DNA from: Nostoc sp. ATCC 53789
GTDB taxonomy: Bacteria; Cyanobacteriota; Cyanobacteriia; Cyanobacteriales; Nostocaceae
Direction: 5' to 3'
Length of the DNA: 64,000 nt
Assembly (NCBI RefSeq): GCF_009873495.1
Contig: NZ_CP046703.1
Coordinates: forward strand, 682,001-746,000
The notes beneath the pieces were generated by a model, which saw nothing but the letters and a program-made list of their open reading frames with translations, was not told the DNA's origin and did not search any database. A program made the position numbers and the translations under genes. Shown here in pieces: positions 1-6,974 of this stretch; the first letter of the stretch is position 1; every line of letters starts with the position of its first letter.

Positions 1-831
1 ATTAACCGAAGTCTCCAAAGGCATGGCACTTGTCAAAATCGTTAGAATTTCCAATCGTCCATTGCGATCGGGAACCCGAAACTGAACTTCGCGATCGAAG
101 CGTCCCGGACGACGCAGCGCCGGATCGAGATAATCGGGACGATTTGTTGCCGCTAATACAATTACGCCCTCAGTTTTAGCAAACCCATCCATTAACCCAA
201 GCAACTGCGCCACTAGTCTTTTTTCAACTTCACCTTCCACTTGGCTGCGATCTGGGGCCAGGCTGTCAATTTCGTCAATAAATATCAGGCAGGGAGCAGA
301 ACGAGTTGCTTTCTCAAAAATACTTCGCAAACGAGCTTCTGCTTCCCCGTAATACTTGCTCATCACCTCTGGGCCATTGATGGCAATGTAGTTTAACTCT
401 AACTCTTCTGCCAAAACACGGGCTGTTAAAGTTTTTCCCGTACCGGGCGGGCCAACGAGCAAAACCCCACGCGGAGGCTCTAACCCTAATTTCACCAATA
501 AATCTGGACGTTTAAGTGGAATTTCAACTAACTCTCTGATTTCTTGGAGAACATCAGCCAAGCCGCCGATACCTTGCCAAGAAGCTTTTGAGTTCGTCCG
601 AGCTGATGGGGGGGTGACATCAGTATCATCCGTTGGTGTAGCTGCATCGGTGGAATTGGATCTGACTCGGCTGGAATTACTTGTTCTCGGAATATTGCCT
701 TGCCGGGGAATACTACTGAGATTATGAGACCGAATTTGAATAGAAGTTTTTAACTCCCCTTTCTCTACTTTTTCTTCTAAAGCTTTTGCAATTTCTAATA
801 GGTGTTCAAATCCTTTAAATATGTCGTCCAT
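1..831 (-). CDS. Cdc48/FtsH-like AAA ATPase, gas-vesicle associated (3' end outside window)
   Basis: The first 277 residues are visible; the gene runs off the left edge. A start ATG lies at 831-829 ([16 protein letters not shown]). Residues 1-40 are helical, 40-95 are a Ser/Thr/Arg-rich linker, and an AAA domain follows with Walker A GPPGTGKT, Walker B LIFIDEID and the SRH region [17 protein letters not shown]. Proteins of this type use ATP to unfold or remodel protein complexes. It is read in the same direction as gvpN-J-K-F, 351 bases past gvpF, so a role in gas-vesicle assembly or turnover is inferred from position only. The AAA assignment is secure; the exact subfamily (Cdc48-like or FtsH-like) is not, because the C-terminal half is missing. 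Confidence 0.88.
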   Translation of the reverse strand, partial: MDDIFKGFEHLLEIAKALEEKVEKGELKTSIQIRSHNLSSIPRQGNIPRTSNSSRVRSNSTDAATPTDDTDVTPPSARTNSKASWQGIGGLADVLQEIRELVEIPLKRPDLLVKLGLEPPRGVLLVGPPGTGKTLTARVLAEELELNYIAINGPEVMSKYYGEAEARLRSIFEKATRSAPCLIFIDEIDSLAPDRSQVEGEVEKRLVAQLLGLMDGFAKTEGVIVLAATNRPDYLDPALRRPGRFDREVQFRVPDRNGRLEILTILTSAMPLETSVN

Positions 832-1182
832 TGATTTTATTTAAATAAAAGGTAGAGAAAAATTTAATTTCTAAAAAATTCAACAGTTTCAATTTTTATT
901 GCTATTCATACCAACTCTCTATAAAGATGCCCCTAAATATTTTTGAACATAGCAAATTAACTTGAGAAAATCTCTGCGTACCTTTGCGCTCACCTCCGCG
1001 TACCTTTGCTTTAAAAAAAACTATGATTTGGCACAGCATCAAAAAGAAACGGTATCAATAGGGAGAGGAATTAATTTAATTGGAACTGAACAAGTAAGTC
1101 GGTGAAAAAAACCTAACCATAATTAAGAAGATAAACTAGACTAAAATCCTCTTCCCTCCTGCATCATCCCAACTACAAATAT
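832..1182. other. Intergenic stretch between the AAA ATPase gene and gvpF
   Basis: No coding sequence is seen. It is A+T-rich and holds a short repeated phrase (CTCTGCGTACCTTTGCG then CTCCGCGTACCTTTGC, 974-1012) of the kind scattered between genes in Nostoc-like genomes. A separate promoter for the AAA gene is possible, but none could be picked with confidence. Confidence 0.4.
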
Positions 1183-1926
1183 TTACGCCGTTGTACTTAA
1201 TCGAAGACGAGCAAAGTTATACGGGGCAGTGAAATTGTTGTAGCGAATTCGCAAACGGTTTTCAAATTGGCGATCGAGTGCTTCAACGTGTTCGCTAAAT
1301 TGTGATTCTGTTTCCCAAGGAATTAGGTAGGCTGAATTGTAGATCATTGTGTCCATTTGGGGAGCATTTTCTACTACCTCGATCGCAATGGAGTTGAGCG
1401 TGCTTTTAAATACATCGATGATGCCTTGCTTGCGATCGCTCATTCCCTGTTCGATGACTTGCCCTATTTGGATTACCCGCTCCATACTCAGGGGTTGACC
1501 CACTAGTTTATCCCTTTCAGTTTTGAGATTTGGGTGTTCTGCCAATAGTCCCTGAATTTCTGCCTCGGTATCCCAAAAAACTTTGACACTAACTTCTCGG
1601 CAACCCGATAACTTCGCAAGCAATTGCGTCAATTCTTCTTGATGAGGACGAATTAATTGCTCTGAAACCTTTTCCCAACTGGAAACCAAAAGTCCAAATT
1701 GCACGGGCAGTAAATAGCGATCGCCTCCTTGCATGATCTCCTCAAGGACTTTTTCATGACTTAGCAGGTTACGACGGCTGGCCAAATAACGCTCTTGCTG
1801 TGCTTCCGAATAGATGACTGCAAAATCATCCAAAATTTTAATTTGTACGGGTTGCCGATCTAAGCCCTCTAAATTTAAATTTTGGGGAGCAGGCAAGGTC
1901 AAAATTCCATAAATGTAAAAACTCAT
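1183..1926 (-). CDS. gvpF: Gas vesicle protein GvpF/GvpL
   Basis: A 247-aa protein of normal length for the GvpF/GvpL family. It opens with the family signature FYIYGILTLP and has the central block YLLPVQFGLLVSSWEKV, then a C-terminal alpha/beta domain ending in RLRIRYNNFTAPYNFARLRL, which is typical of the family C-terminus. GvpF is a minor vesicle protein that contacts the structural protein GvpA during early assembly (known for the family). The gene is fourth in the leftward gvpN-J-K-F run, 36 bases after gvpK, so co-transcription is likely. GvpF and GvpL are paralogues, and the sequence alone does not separate the two names. Confidence 0.93.
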   Translation of the reverse strand: MSFYIYGILTLPAPQNLNLEGLDRQPVQIKILDDFAVIYSEAQQERYLASRRNLLSHEKVLEEIMQGGDRYLLPVQFGLLVSSWEKVSEQLIRPHQEELTQLLAKLSGCREVSVKVFWDTEAEIQGLLAEHPNLKTERDKLVGQPLSMERVIQIGQVIEQGMSDRKQGIIDVFKSTLNSIAIEVVENAPQMDTMIYNSAYLIPWETESQFSEHVEALDRQFENRLRIRYNNFTAPYNFARLRLSTTA

Positions 1927-1962
1927 ATAAATGTCTTACCAAGAAGAATGTAGATAAAAAAG

Positions 1963-2397
1963 TTACAGGGGTTTAGAAGTGAGTACTAATCTTAATTTGG
2001 CATGAACTAAGCTTAATTGAGCCAGTCCTAAGTCCAAGTCACCTTCAACCACAACACCCGTATTTAATAGGCGATCGAGAAGTTCTAGAATAGAGGGTTG
2101 ACTAGAGGTTTCACCGGGGTAGTATCCTCCAGATTGGGGAAGTAAATTTCCCATTTCACCCAAGTTAATATTTAGATCGGCTGGGTCAACATCAAATATC
2201 TCGCAAAGCTTAACAACCTGTTGTTCAAGCTGTTGTAGGCTTTCGGAAGCTCGATCTAACTCATAGTCGTTGAGAGTGCCAGCATCCATTCGCCGAATCA
2301 CCTGAGCTTCCATGAGTTGGCGTATCAGCTCAACAACCGTCAGTAACAACGGTGCTAAACCGGAATCGGAACCTTTTGATTTACTAATCGCCTGCAT
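1963..2397 (-). CDS. gvpK: Gas vesicle protein GvpK with a GvpA/J-like C-terminal extension
   Basis: A 144-aa protein. Residues 14-90 match the GvpK core (LAPLLLTVVELIRQLMEAQ, then DPADLNINLGEMGNLLP). After a Gly/Ser/Pro linker, residues 101-141 (SILELLDRLLNTGVVVEGDL...KLRLVLTS) read like the GvpA/GvpJ core, with the same helix, beta-hairpin, helix pattern as in the neighbouring GvpJ. GvpK is a minor assembly protein. The start overlaps the end of gvpJ by 14 bases, implying translational coupling. The extension may be usual in cyanobacterial GvpK; I could not compare lengths across the family. Confidence 0.92.
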   Translation of the reverse strand: MQAISKSKGSDSGLAPLLLTVVELIRQLMEAQVIRRMDAGTLNDYELDRASESLQQLEQQVVKLCEIFDVDPADLNINLGEMGNLLPQSGGYYPGETSSQPSILELLDRLLNTGVVVEGDLDLGLAQLSLVHAKLRLVLTSKPL

Positions 2398-2734
2398 TCT
2401 GATGATTAATAGGATTTAGTGTTTTAAGCGATTGCAGTTCTGTTTCTAGACTGGCAAGACGCTCTTGAAGTTGTTGATTAGTTGCTAATAAGGTGCGAGT
2501 TTGACTATTAAGATAGGGGTCGCTCTCCCACCAGTTAATTCCAATCTCTTTGGCTTTATCAACAGAAGAAATCAACAAACGAATTCGGATGTTGAGCAGT
2601 TCTGTGGAGCCTACGGAAATAGAAATATCTCCTGCGATAACAATGCCTTTATCCAGAACCCGTTCTAGAATATCTGCCAAGGTAGAACCTTGAGTTGATG
2701 TGGTGATAGCTCCCCGATTAGTATTAGTACTCAT
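2384..2734 (-). CDS. gvpJ: Gas vesicle protein GvpJ (GvpA-family minor wall protein)
   Basis: A 116-aa protein. After a polar N-terminal tail of about 16 residues comes the GvpA-family core, [20 protein letters not shown] through [21 protein letters not shown] Gln/Leu-rich helical tail of about 40 residues distinguishes GvpJ-type proteins from the short structural GvpA. Such proteins are thought to form the conical tips or to nucleate assembly. The start overlaps the end of gvpN by four bases, a classic coupled arrangement. It is the only complete GvpA-family protein in the window. Confidence 0.92.
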   Translation of the reverse strand: MSTNTNRGAITTSTQGSTLADILERVLDKGIVIAGDISISVGSTELLNIRIRLLISSVDKAKEIGINWWESDPYLNSQTRTLLATNQQLQERLASLETELQSLKTLNPINHQNAGD

Positions 2735-3903
2735 TTGTTTATTAAATGGCCAGAATCAAGAGCAACTGTTTGTGAGATGTTCGGCGACTCGGCATTGCCC
2801 TGCATTTGGACTAATACTCCCTGCTCTCTGAGAGACTTGAGTGCAGCCACAATTTGACTGCGATCGATCCCTAGTTCTACTGCCAATTCAGAGAAACGCC
2901 TTCCTGGAGAATTACACAGGTAGTTATAGACTTCATGTTCGTAAGGTACTCGTTGTTCCAATACAATCTGATTTTGGTTGTTTGGTATTATCTCTGACGG
3001 CTGAGATTGAGTATTTATACGATGATAGAATTCACTTAAAACCTCTTCCAGTAGCCGAGTTGCTTCCATGAGAGGTTGATTCGTGCGAGAAAGCAGGATA
3101 TCGGCACAAATATCTTGGAAGTTAGGATCTCCAGGGTTGACGGAAATTTCGTGTTCGTGGCAGATTTTGGCAATCATCAGACAGGAACGTAATCCACCGC
3201 CCTGTCCAGAGCCAGATCGACTCCAAAACGTCCGTACTAAGCGGACAATTACTTCTGCTTTCTCGGAATCTATACCTGTTTTATGAACTACAATTTCCTG
3301 CTGACTCAGTTCATCAGGTGTAGGCATATCGATGGTAATAACACGATCCATCAAAGCATCCTGAGTTGCATGAACTCCACAATACTCTTGAGGATTTGAT
3401 GTTAAGATTGCCCGAAACTGAGGGTGAACCCGGATATACTCGGCTCGATGTTGGTTTGTTGGTAATACTAACAACCTCTCCTCAAGTACGGAGAGTAAAA
3501 CGTTATTTACCTCTGGGTGCGATCGATTGAATTCGTCGTAAACCAGCGTAAATCCTTCTTTACAAGCTAGGGTTAATCGTGCATCAACCCAATGTTGTCG
3601 GAGTTCATCCTCAACTTTAACAACGCTGTGGATATAATTATCAACAACCTTTTTACGGGTATAACCTAATTGATTACCAATCAAGTCTGAGGTTTTAAAC
3701 TCATCATCTCCAAATAAGAGGATGATCGGCTGATTGAGCAAATCAGCTAGATGCATTGCCAGAGTAGTTTTTCCGACTCCGGCTGCACCACGCAAATGTA
3801 TTGAAAAACCTGACTGTAGATAGCGCAAAGCACGTTGAGCGACGCGTTGAACCGCAGGTGTATTGACAAATCGCTGGGGAGATGCATTTAATACTGTTGT
3901 CAA
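2731..3903 (-). CDS. gvpN: Gas vesicle AAA+ ATPase GvpN, with winged-helix-like tail
   Basis: A 390-aa MoxR-like AAA+ protein. Walker A is [10 protein letters not shown] (about residues 38-47), Walker [11 protein letters not shown], sensor-1 AILTSNP, and the arginine region is at [15 protein letters not shown]. GvpN is needed for vesicles to grow to full width. The start is a TTG at 3903 preceded by GGAGG ten bases upstream; the N-terminus from that codon ([19 protein letters not shown]) fits the family. Residues about 320-385 ([31 protein letters not shown]) look like a winged-helix fold, beyond the usual GvpN core. First gene of the leftward gvpN-J-K-F run. No gvpA or gvpC precedes it. Confidence 0.93.
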   Translation of the reverse strand: MTTVLNASPQRFVNTPAVQRVAQRALRYLQSGFSIHLRGAAGVGKTTLAMHLADLLNQPIILLFGDDEFKTSDLIGNQLGYTRKKVVDNYIHSVVKVEDELRQHWVDARLTLACKEGFTLVYDEFNRSHPEVNNVLLSVLEERLLVLPTNQHRAEYIRVHPQFRAILTSNPQEYCGVHATQDALMDRVITIDMPTPDELSQQEIVVHKTGIDSEKAEVIVRLVRTFWSRSGSGQGGGLRSCLMIAKICHEHEISVNPGDPNFQDICADILLSRTNQPLMEATRLLEEVLSEFYHRINTQSQPSEIIPNNQNQIVLEQRVPYEHEVYNYLCNSPGRRFSELAVELGIDRSQIVAALKSLREQGVLVQMQGNAESPNISQTVALDSGHLINK

Positions 3904-4117
3904 ACTCTAAGTACCTCCTCAATAGTAATGTGTTATACTAAAGTCTTTTTTGTTACATTGCAAATATAAAATACAGATGTCAATCAGCCTTAACTGGACT
4001 CAAATCCAACGGATTTTGGCATCAACACAAGACTAGTAATGTTTAATATTTATGTCATCAGCATGATTACGGTGTTGAGAGGATACCTTTAAGAAGTCCA
4101 CACAGGTGTAAAGCAAT

Positions 4118-4372
4118 ATGGTTCTGCGCTTCTTACTATTACCGATTACTGGCCCATTAATGGGGGTAACGTGGCTTGGGGAAAAAATTTTAGAACATGC
4201 GAGTACTGAAATTGATGATAAAGAGAATCTCAGCAAGCAGCTTCTTGCACTCCAACTTGCTTTTGATATGGGGGAAATTCCTGAAGAAGAGTTTGAAATT
4301 CAGGAAGAAGCTCTTTTATTAGCGATTCTGGAAGCAGAACAGGAGGAACGCGATCAAACACAAGAGGATTGA
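4118..4372 (+). CDS. gvpG: Gas vesicle protein GvpG
   Basis: An 84-aa protein. The N-terminus LPITGPLMGVTWLGEKILE and the acidic helical tail LQLAFDMGEIPEEEFEIQEEALL are hallmarks of GvpG, a small accessory protein that binds other minor gas-vesicle proteins. It is transcribed away from gvpN, so the two share the 214-base region 3904-4117 for their promoters. In characterised Anabaena-type clusters gvpG follows gvpF on the same strand, so this orientation suggests a rearranged cluster. A hairpin terminator follows at 4409. Confidence 0.92.
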   Translation: MVLRFLLLPITGPLMGVTWLGEKILEHASTEIDDKENLSKQLLALQLAFDMGEIPEEEFEIQEEALLLAILEAEQEERDQTQED

Positions 4373-4408
4373 AATTCTTTCCTAGCTTGTGTGATTTATT
4401 GCTTTAAC

Positions 4409-4446
4409 TAACGTGCGCCTCCGTTGGAGACTCACGTTAATTTTAA
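4409..4446 (+). terminator. Hairpin terminator after gvpG
   Basis: TAACGTG (4409-4415) pairs with CACGTTA (4433-4439), with an inner CTCC/GGAG pair, and is followed by a short T run (ATTTTAAA). It lies 37 bases after the gvpG stop codon. The T run is short, so termination strength is uncertain. Confidence 0.6.
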
Positions 4447-4506
4447 AAATGTTGTTAGCTATTATACTTAAATAAATTATGCTTCTACTGTACAAGTATT
4501 AATTTT

Positions 4507-4670
4507 AGGACTTACGCAACTGGCATATTATTTTTAGTTTGTAGTGTACCCCTTCGGGGAAGCAAGCTACGCGTAGCGTCTCGCAGAGAGGACTTTAGTC
4601 CTCAAAATCAGGGCTGAAGCCCTTACTACAAACTAAAAGTTTTAATTTTTGTGACACTTGCGTAAGTCGT
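4507..4670. repeat. MITE with AGGACTTACGCAA ends, holding nested repeats
   Basis: The left end AGGACTTACGCAACTGGCA (4507-4525) and right end TTGCGTAAGTCGT (4659-4670) are inverted copies. The left 19 bases are identical to the left end of the transposon at 24029. Inside are smaller Nostoc-type repeats: a CCCCTTCGGGG palindrome, GTAGCGTCTCGCAGAGAG, and paired AGGACTTTAGTCCT / GGGCTGAAGCCC hairpins. There is no coding capacity. The element ends eight bases before the next start codon, so it may have displaced that gene's original 5' end or promoter. Confidence 0.75.
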
Positions 4671-4677
4671 AAATTTA

Positions 4678-4986
4678 ATGGAAGCTTTACCCGATAATTG
4701 GGCAGATATTCAACCTGATACTGTATATCTTTCAATCAGTGGTCTGCTAGTTTTATTTGGCAGCGAACAAATAAAGCTGGGATTAAAATATGATCGGAAG
4801 GGGAAACATTTAAAAGCCATTGAGAAAGGGCTTGTACCTCCTCGCGGTAATGTTGGGTTGGTGGCTTCCCAAGAATCTGGCTACGATTTTAAATCTAAAG
4901 TCTTAGGTAAAGGTGGCGACCGCCGATTTCATGCAAAATTCATTGATGGTATATTGCACTTCTCTGGTTTGGTAACAGAACATTAA
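4678..4986 (+). CDS. Unknown 102-aa protein, possibly a truncated toxin-like domain
   Basis: I do not recognise a named family. The protein is mildly basic and has a Gly/Arg/His-rich C-terminus (VLGKGGDRRFHAKFIDG) with a polar cluster such as small nucleases often have. The next gene starts 12 bases later and encodes a strongly acidic protein. A small basic protein followed closely by an acidic one resembles a polymorphic-toxin tip with its immunity protein, or a toxin-antitoxin pair, but this is inference from arrangement. The start ATG lies eight bases after a MITE, with no good ribosome-binding site, so the N-terminus may have been lost. Confidence 0.55.
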   Translation: MEALPDNWADIQPDTVYLSISGLLVLFGSEQIKLGLKYDRKGKHLKAIEKGLVPPRGNVGLVASQESGYDFKSKVLGKGGDRRFHAKFIDGILHFSGLVTEH

Positions 4987-4998
4987 ACCCACATAACT

Positions 4999-5400
4999 AT
5001 GACAAGGCTCGAATTAAAAAATCATCAAGTTTGGCAAGATTTAACTGAAATATTACAAAGTTTAGATGCTAATCTTCTTGTTCAAGAACATCTTGACCAG
5101 TGTGATTATAAAGTGTGTGGCTATTGGGATGAACAAGATGAATATTATGAGAAAATTACGTTACCTCGTACCCTAGAAGCCGAATTAGTTAGCAGTTCAA
5201 TAGGCGTTAATCACGAAGAACGTTTTTTACAACTAAAGTTTTTGCTCATAGCTGATGCTGTTGATAATACGAAAACTGCAAGTAGCAATGCTCAAAAACT
5301 TGGTGAATTGGTTCTTGTTTATGATGAAAATCTAGAATTTATTGATGAGAATTGGCTTTTAGATGTCGATTCTTCATTCCTTGTGAAGCTATCTGGCTAA
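4999..5400 (+). CDS. Unknown acidic 133-aa protein, immunity-like by context
   Basis: No family recognised. Asp and Glu far outnumber Lys and Arg, and several aromatic residues sit in the N-terminal half (CDYKVCGYWDEQDEYYEK). Composition and size resemble immunity proteins, which are small, acidic and encoded directly after their toxin. No signal peptide or membrane segment is visible. It starts 12 bases after the preceding 102-aa gene and is presumably co-transcribed with it. Real coding is supported by even length, normal composition and an AACAT stop-start junction typical of a bicistron; function is not. Confidence 0.6.
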   Translation: MTRLELKNHQVWQDLTEILQSLDANLLVQEHLDQCDYKVCGYWDEQDEYYEKITLPRTLEAELVSSSIGVNHEERFLQLKFLLIADAVDNTKTASSNAQKLGELVLVYDENLEFIDENWLLDVDSSFLVKLSG

Positions 5401-5467
5401 TTTTAGGGAATTGAGTAGAAGTAAGAAATAACTAAGCAACGAATTTTCGTGCCTAGCGCAAAGCTGA

Positions 5468-5494
5468 GTTGGGTTTCACTCCGTTCAACCCAAC
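5468..5494. repeat. Inverted repeat GTTGGGTT...AACCCAAC
   Basis: Arms at 5468-5475 and 5487-5494, within a phrase (hydrophobic of no coding) that recurs in variant form near 37435-37515, where CAACCCAAC and TTGGGTT also pair. It is a dispersed cyanobacterial intergenic repeat, here between two convergent genes. Confidence 0.5.
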
Positions 5495-5526
5495 CTACGC
5501 ATCTTTATCTATCTTGCATTTATATA

Positions 5527-6345
5527 CTAAGACAGAGATATATCATGCTTAGTAAATACGCTAAAAACATCTAAAAACTCAATAACTGCTTCATTTTCAG
5601 ATAATGGTTGACCCTGTTCGTTAAGCATCACTTTATACGGACGATTACAAGTGAAACAGAAATCTTGAAAAAAAAATGTCCAACCACAGTCAGCAACAAA
5701 TGCTTTAAGTATGTGCCAAAGATTGTCTTCGGGAAAGCATTGTAATTCAGAAATGCAGTAATCGAGTAAGCAGCAGACACTACACTCTGCATCTGGCACC
5801 ACTAAACCAGATACCAAAAAACGCCACAATCCCTCTAGCCGTCTTTGCTGATTTGTTTTTGCAGATTTCCAAACTGGAGATAATTTTTCACTATCACGTA
5901 AATTTACAGGTATAAGGCTATGTATAATTGGCCAAAATCTCAACTGCTTTTGAAGATAGTTCCATAGACAAATATCCAACTGACTCCCAACTTTTTCGAT
6001 TAATGGCGATACAATATATCGATGAAATGTATTACTGAAAAGCCCTTTTTTAAGTAATTGCTTCTCAAGCCGCCTAATGAGATTATTAAGTTTTCGAGGA
6101 TTACACCAATCTTCATGCGGATAAATACAGTTGAGAAAACTTAAATTAGCTATACCAAATGGACTATCAAAAAAATATATGTCGAATTCTTTTACACTAG
6201 ATATTTGCTTATAAACAGTTTTAATCGTTTGAGTCGCTTTTTGTGTATCAATAGGTTGTGTTGAAAGTGCTGCTAACTGCCACTTTCTCTTATATTCACA
6301 AAGTAAAGCTTCCTGATGTGGTGTTAACTCAGAAATTAGTTGCAT
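5527..6345 (-). CDS. Uncharacterised 272-aa protein, DUF6745-like
   Basis: The N-terminus (LTPHQEALLCEYKRKWQLAALSTQPID) and the C-terminal block FVADCGWTFFFQDFCFTCNRPYKVML resemble a group of uncharacterised cyanobacterial proteins that begin with an LTPEQ..L...Y..KW motif and carry a CGW..PF....C..C.RP motif (DUF6745 as I recall it). That group has no known reaction. The protein has ten cysteines, several in pairs, so metal binding is possible. It lacks a signal peptide and separates gvpG from gvpV, so it interrupts the gas-vesicle cluster and is not obviously part of it. Confidence 0.6.
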   Translation of the reverse strand: MQLISELTPHQEALLCEYKRKWQLAALSTQPIDTQKATQTIKTVYKQISSVKEFDIYFFDSPFGIANLSFLNCIYPHEDWCNPRKLNNLIRRLEKQLLKKGLFSNTFHRYIVSPLIEKVGSQLDICLWNYLQKQLRFWPIIHSLIPVNLRDSEKLSPVWKSAKTNQQRRLEGLWRFLVSGLVVPDAECSVCCLLDYCISELQCFPEDNLWHILKAFVADCGWTFFFQDFCFTCNRPYKVMLNEQGQPLSENEAVIEFLDVFSVFTKHDISLS

Positions 6346-6644
6346 TAATTATTGAGGCAATTGTTAGTTTCTTTCTAGAACTTAGAAGTTATTGCAATTC
6401 AACAGTGTGACAATAAGCTGGCTTGAGGATCTAATTGACCTAAGTAATATCTTAATGCCTTTCTGAATTACCACTCCTTAAGTCGAGTGTAATAGCAACG
6501 AGTTTGGGCAGCAACCTTAAGATTACTAAGTAAAATTTTCATGTCGTCTTCCCCCACGATTCCGACATCCAAAAACGCGATCGCCCCTGCTTGGTGCGAC
6601 TGAGCAAGGAAGTTGCGAAGAATAGGCAGCTGAAATCTTAGTAC
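6346..6644. other. Stretch without a supported gene (possible small remnant)
   Basis: On the minus strand a short open frame of about 55 codons (roughly 6635-6471) reads coding-like (GAIAFLDVGIVGEDDMKILL) but has no start codon or family match. It may be the tail of a deleted gene lying between gvpV and the DUF6745-like gene. Confidence 0.3.
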
Positions 6645-6929
6645 TTAGTATTCCAATGTTAGGGTGTTGAATTTTGGTGTATTGTTTTCTAAGTCAGTAT
6701 TTGCTTGCTGATGGGTCATGTCCCCTTCAGCAATTGTTTGACTATTTAAAATAGCAAGACGCTGCTGAATCTGATGTCGGCGTGCTTCGAGTTTCTCTAG
6801 TTCCTCCTCTAAACGCTCCTTCTCTAACATCATTTTGTAAGCATTTAAGTAAGCTGTTGCTTGAGAACGTTGAGGAGGCATGGTGCTAAGTTTGGCTTGA
6901 ATTTGTCTGCGGTTTGGAGTGCGATGCAT
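6645..6929 (-). CDS. gvpV: Gas vesicle protein GvpV
   Basis: A 94-aa protein. The N-terminus RRQIQAKLSTMPPQRSQATAYL and the following coiled-coil (KERLEEELEKLEARRHQIQQRL) match cyanobacterial GvpV, a small accessory protein found after gvpG in characterised gas-vesicle clusters. Biochemical role is unknown. It is 45 bases downstream of the ArsA-like ATPase gene and on the same strand, so the two are probably co-transcribed. The C-terminal 25 residues are polar and likely disordered. Its separation from gvpG by the 4.5-6.3 kb block suggests an insertion or rearrangement in the cluster. Confidence 0.85.
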   Translation of the reverse strand: MHRTPNRRQIQAKLSTMPPQRSQATAYLNAYKMMLEKERLEEELEKLEARRHQIQQRLAILNSQTIAEGDMTHQQANTDLENNTPKFNTLTLEY

Positions 6930-6974
6930 AATAAATTTCCCTTTGGGTATGAAAGTATTTAGTCTAATTAGCCA

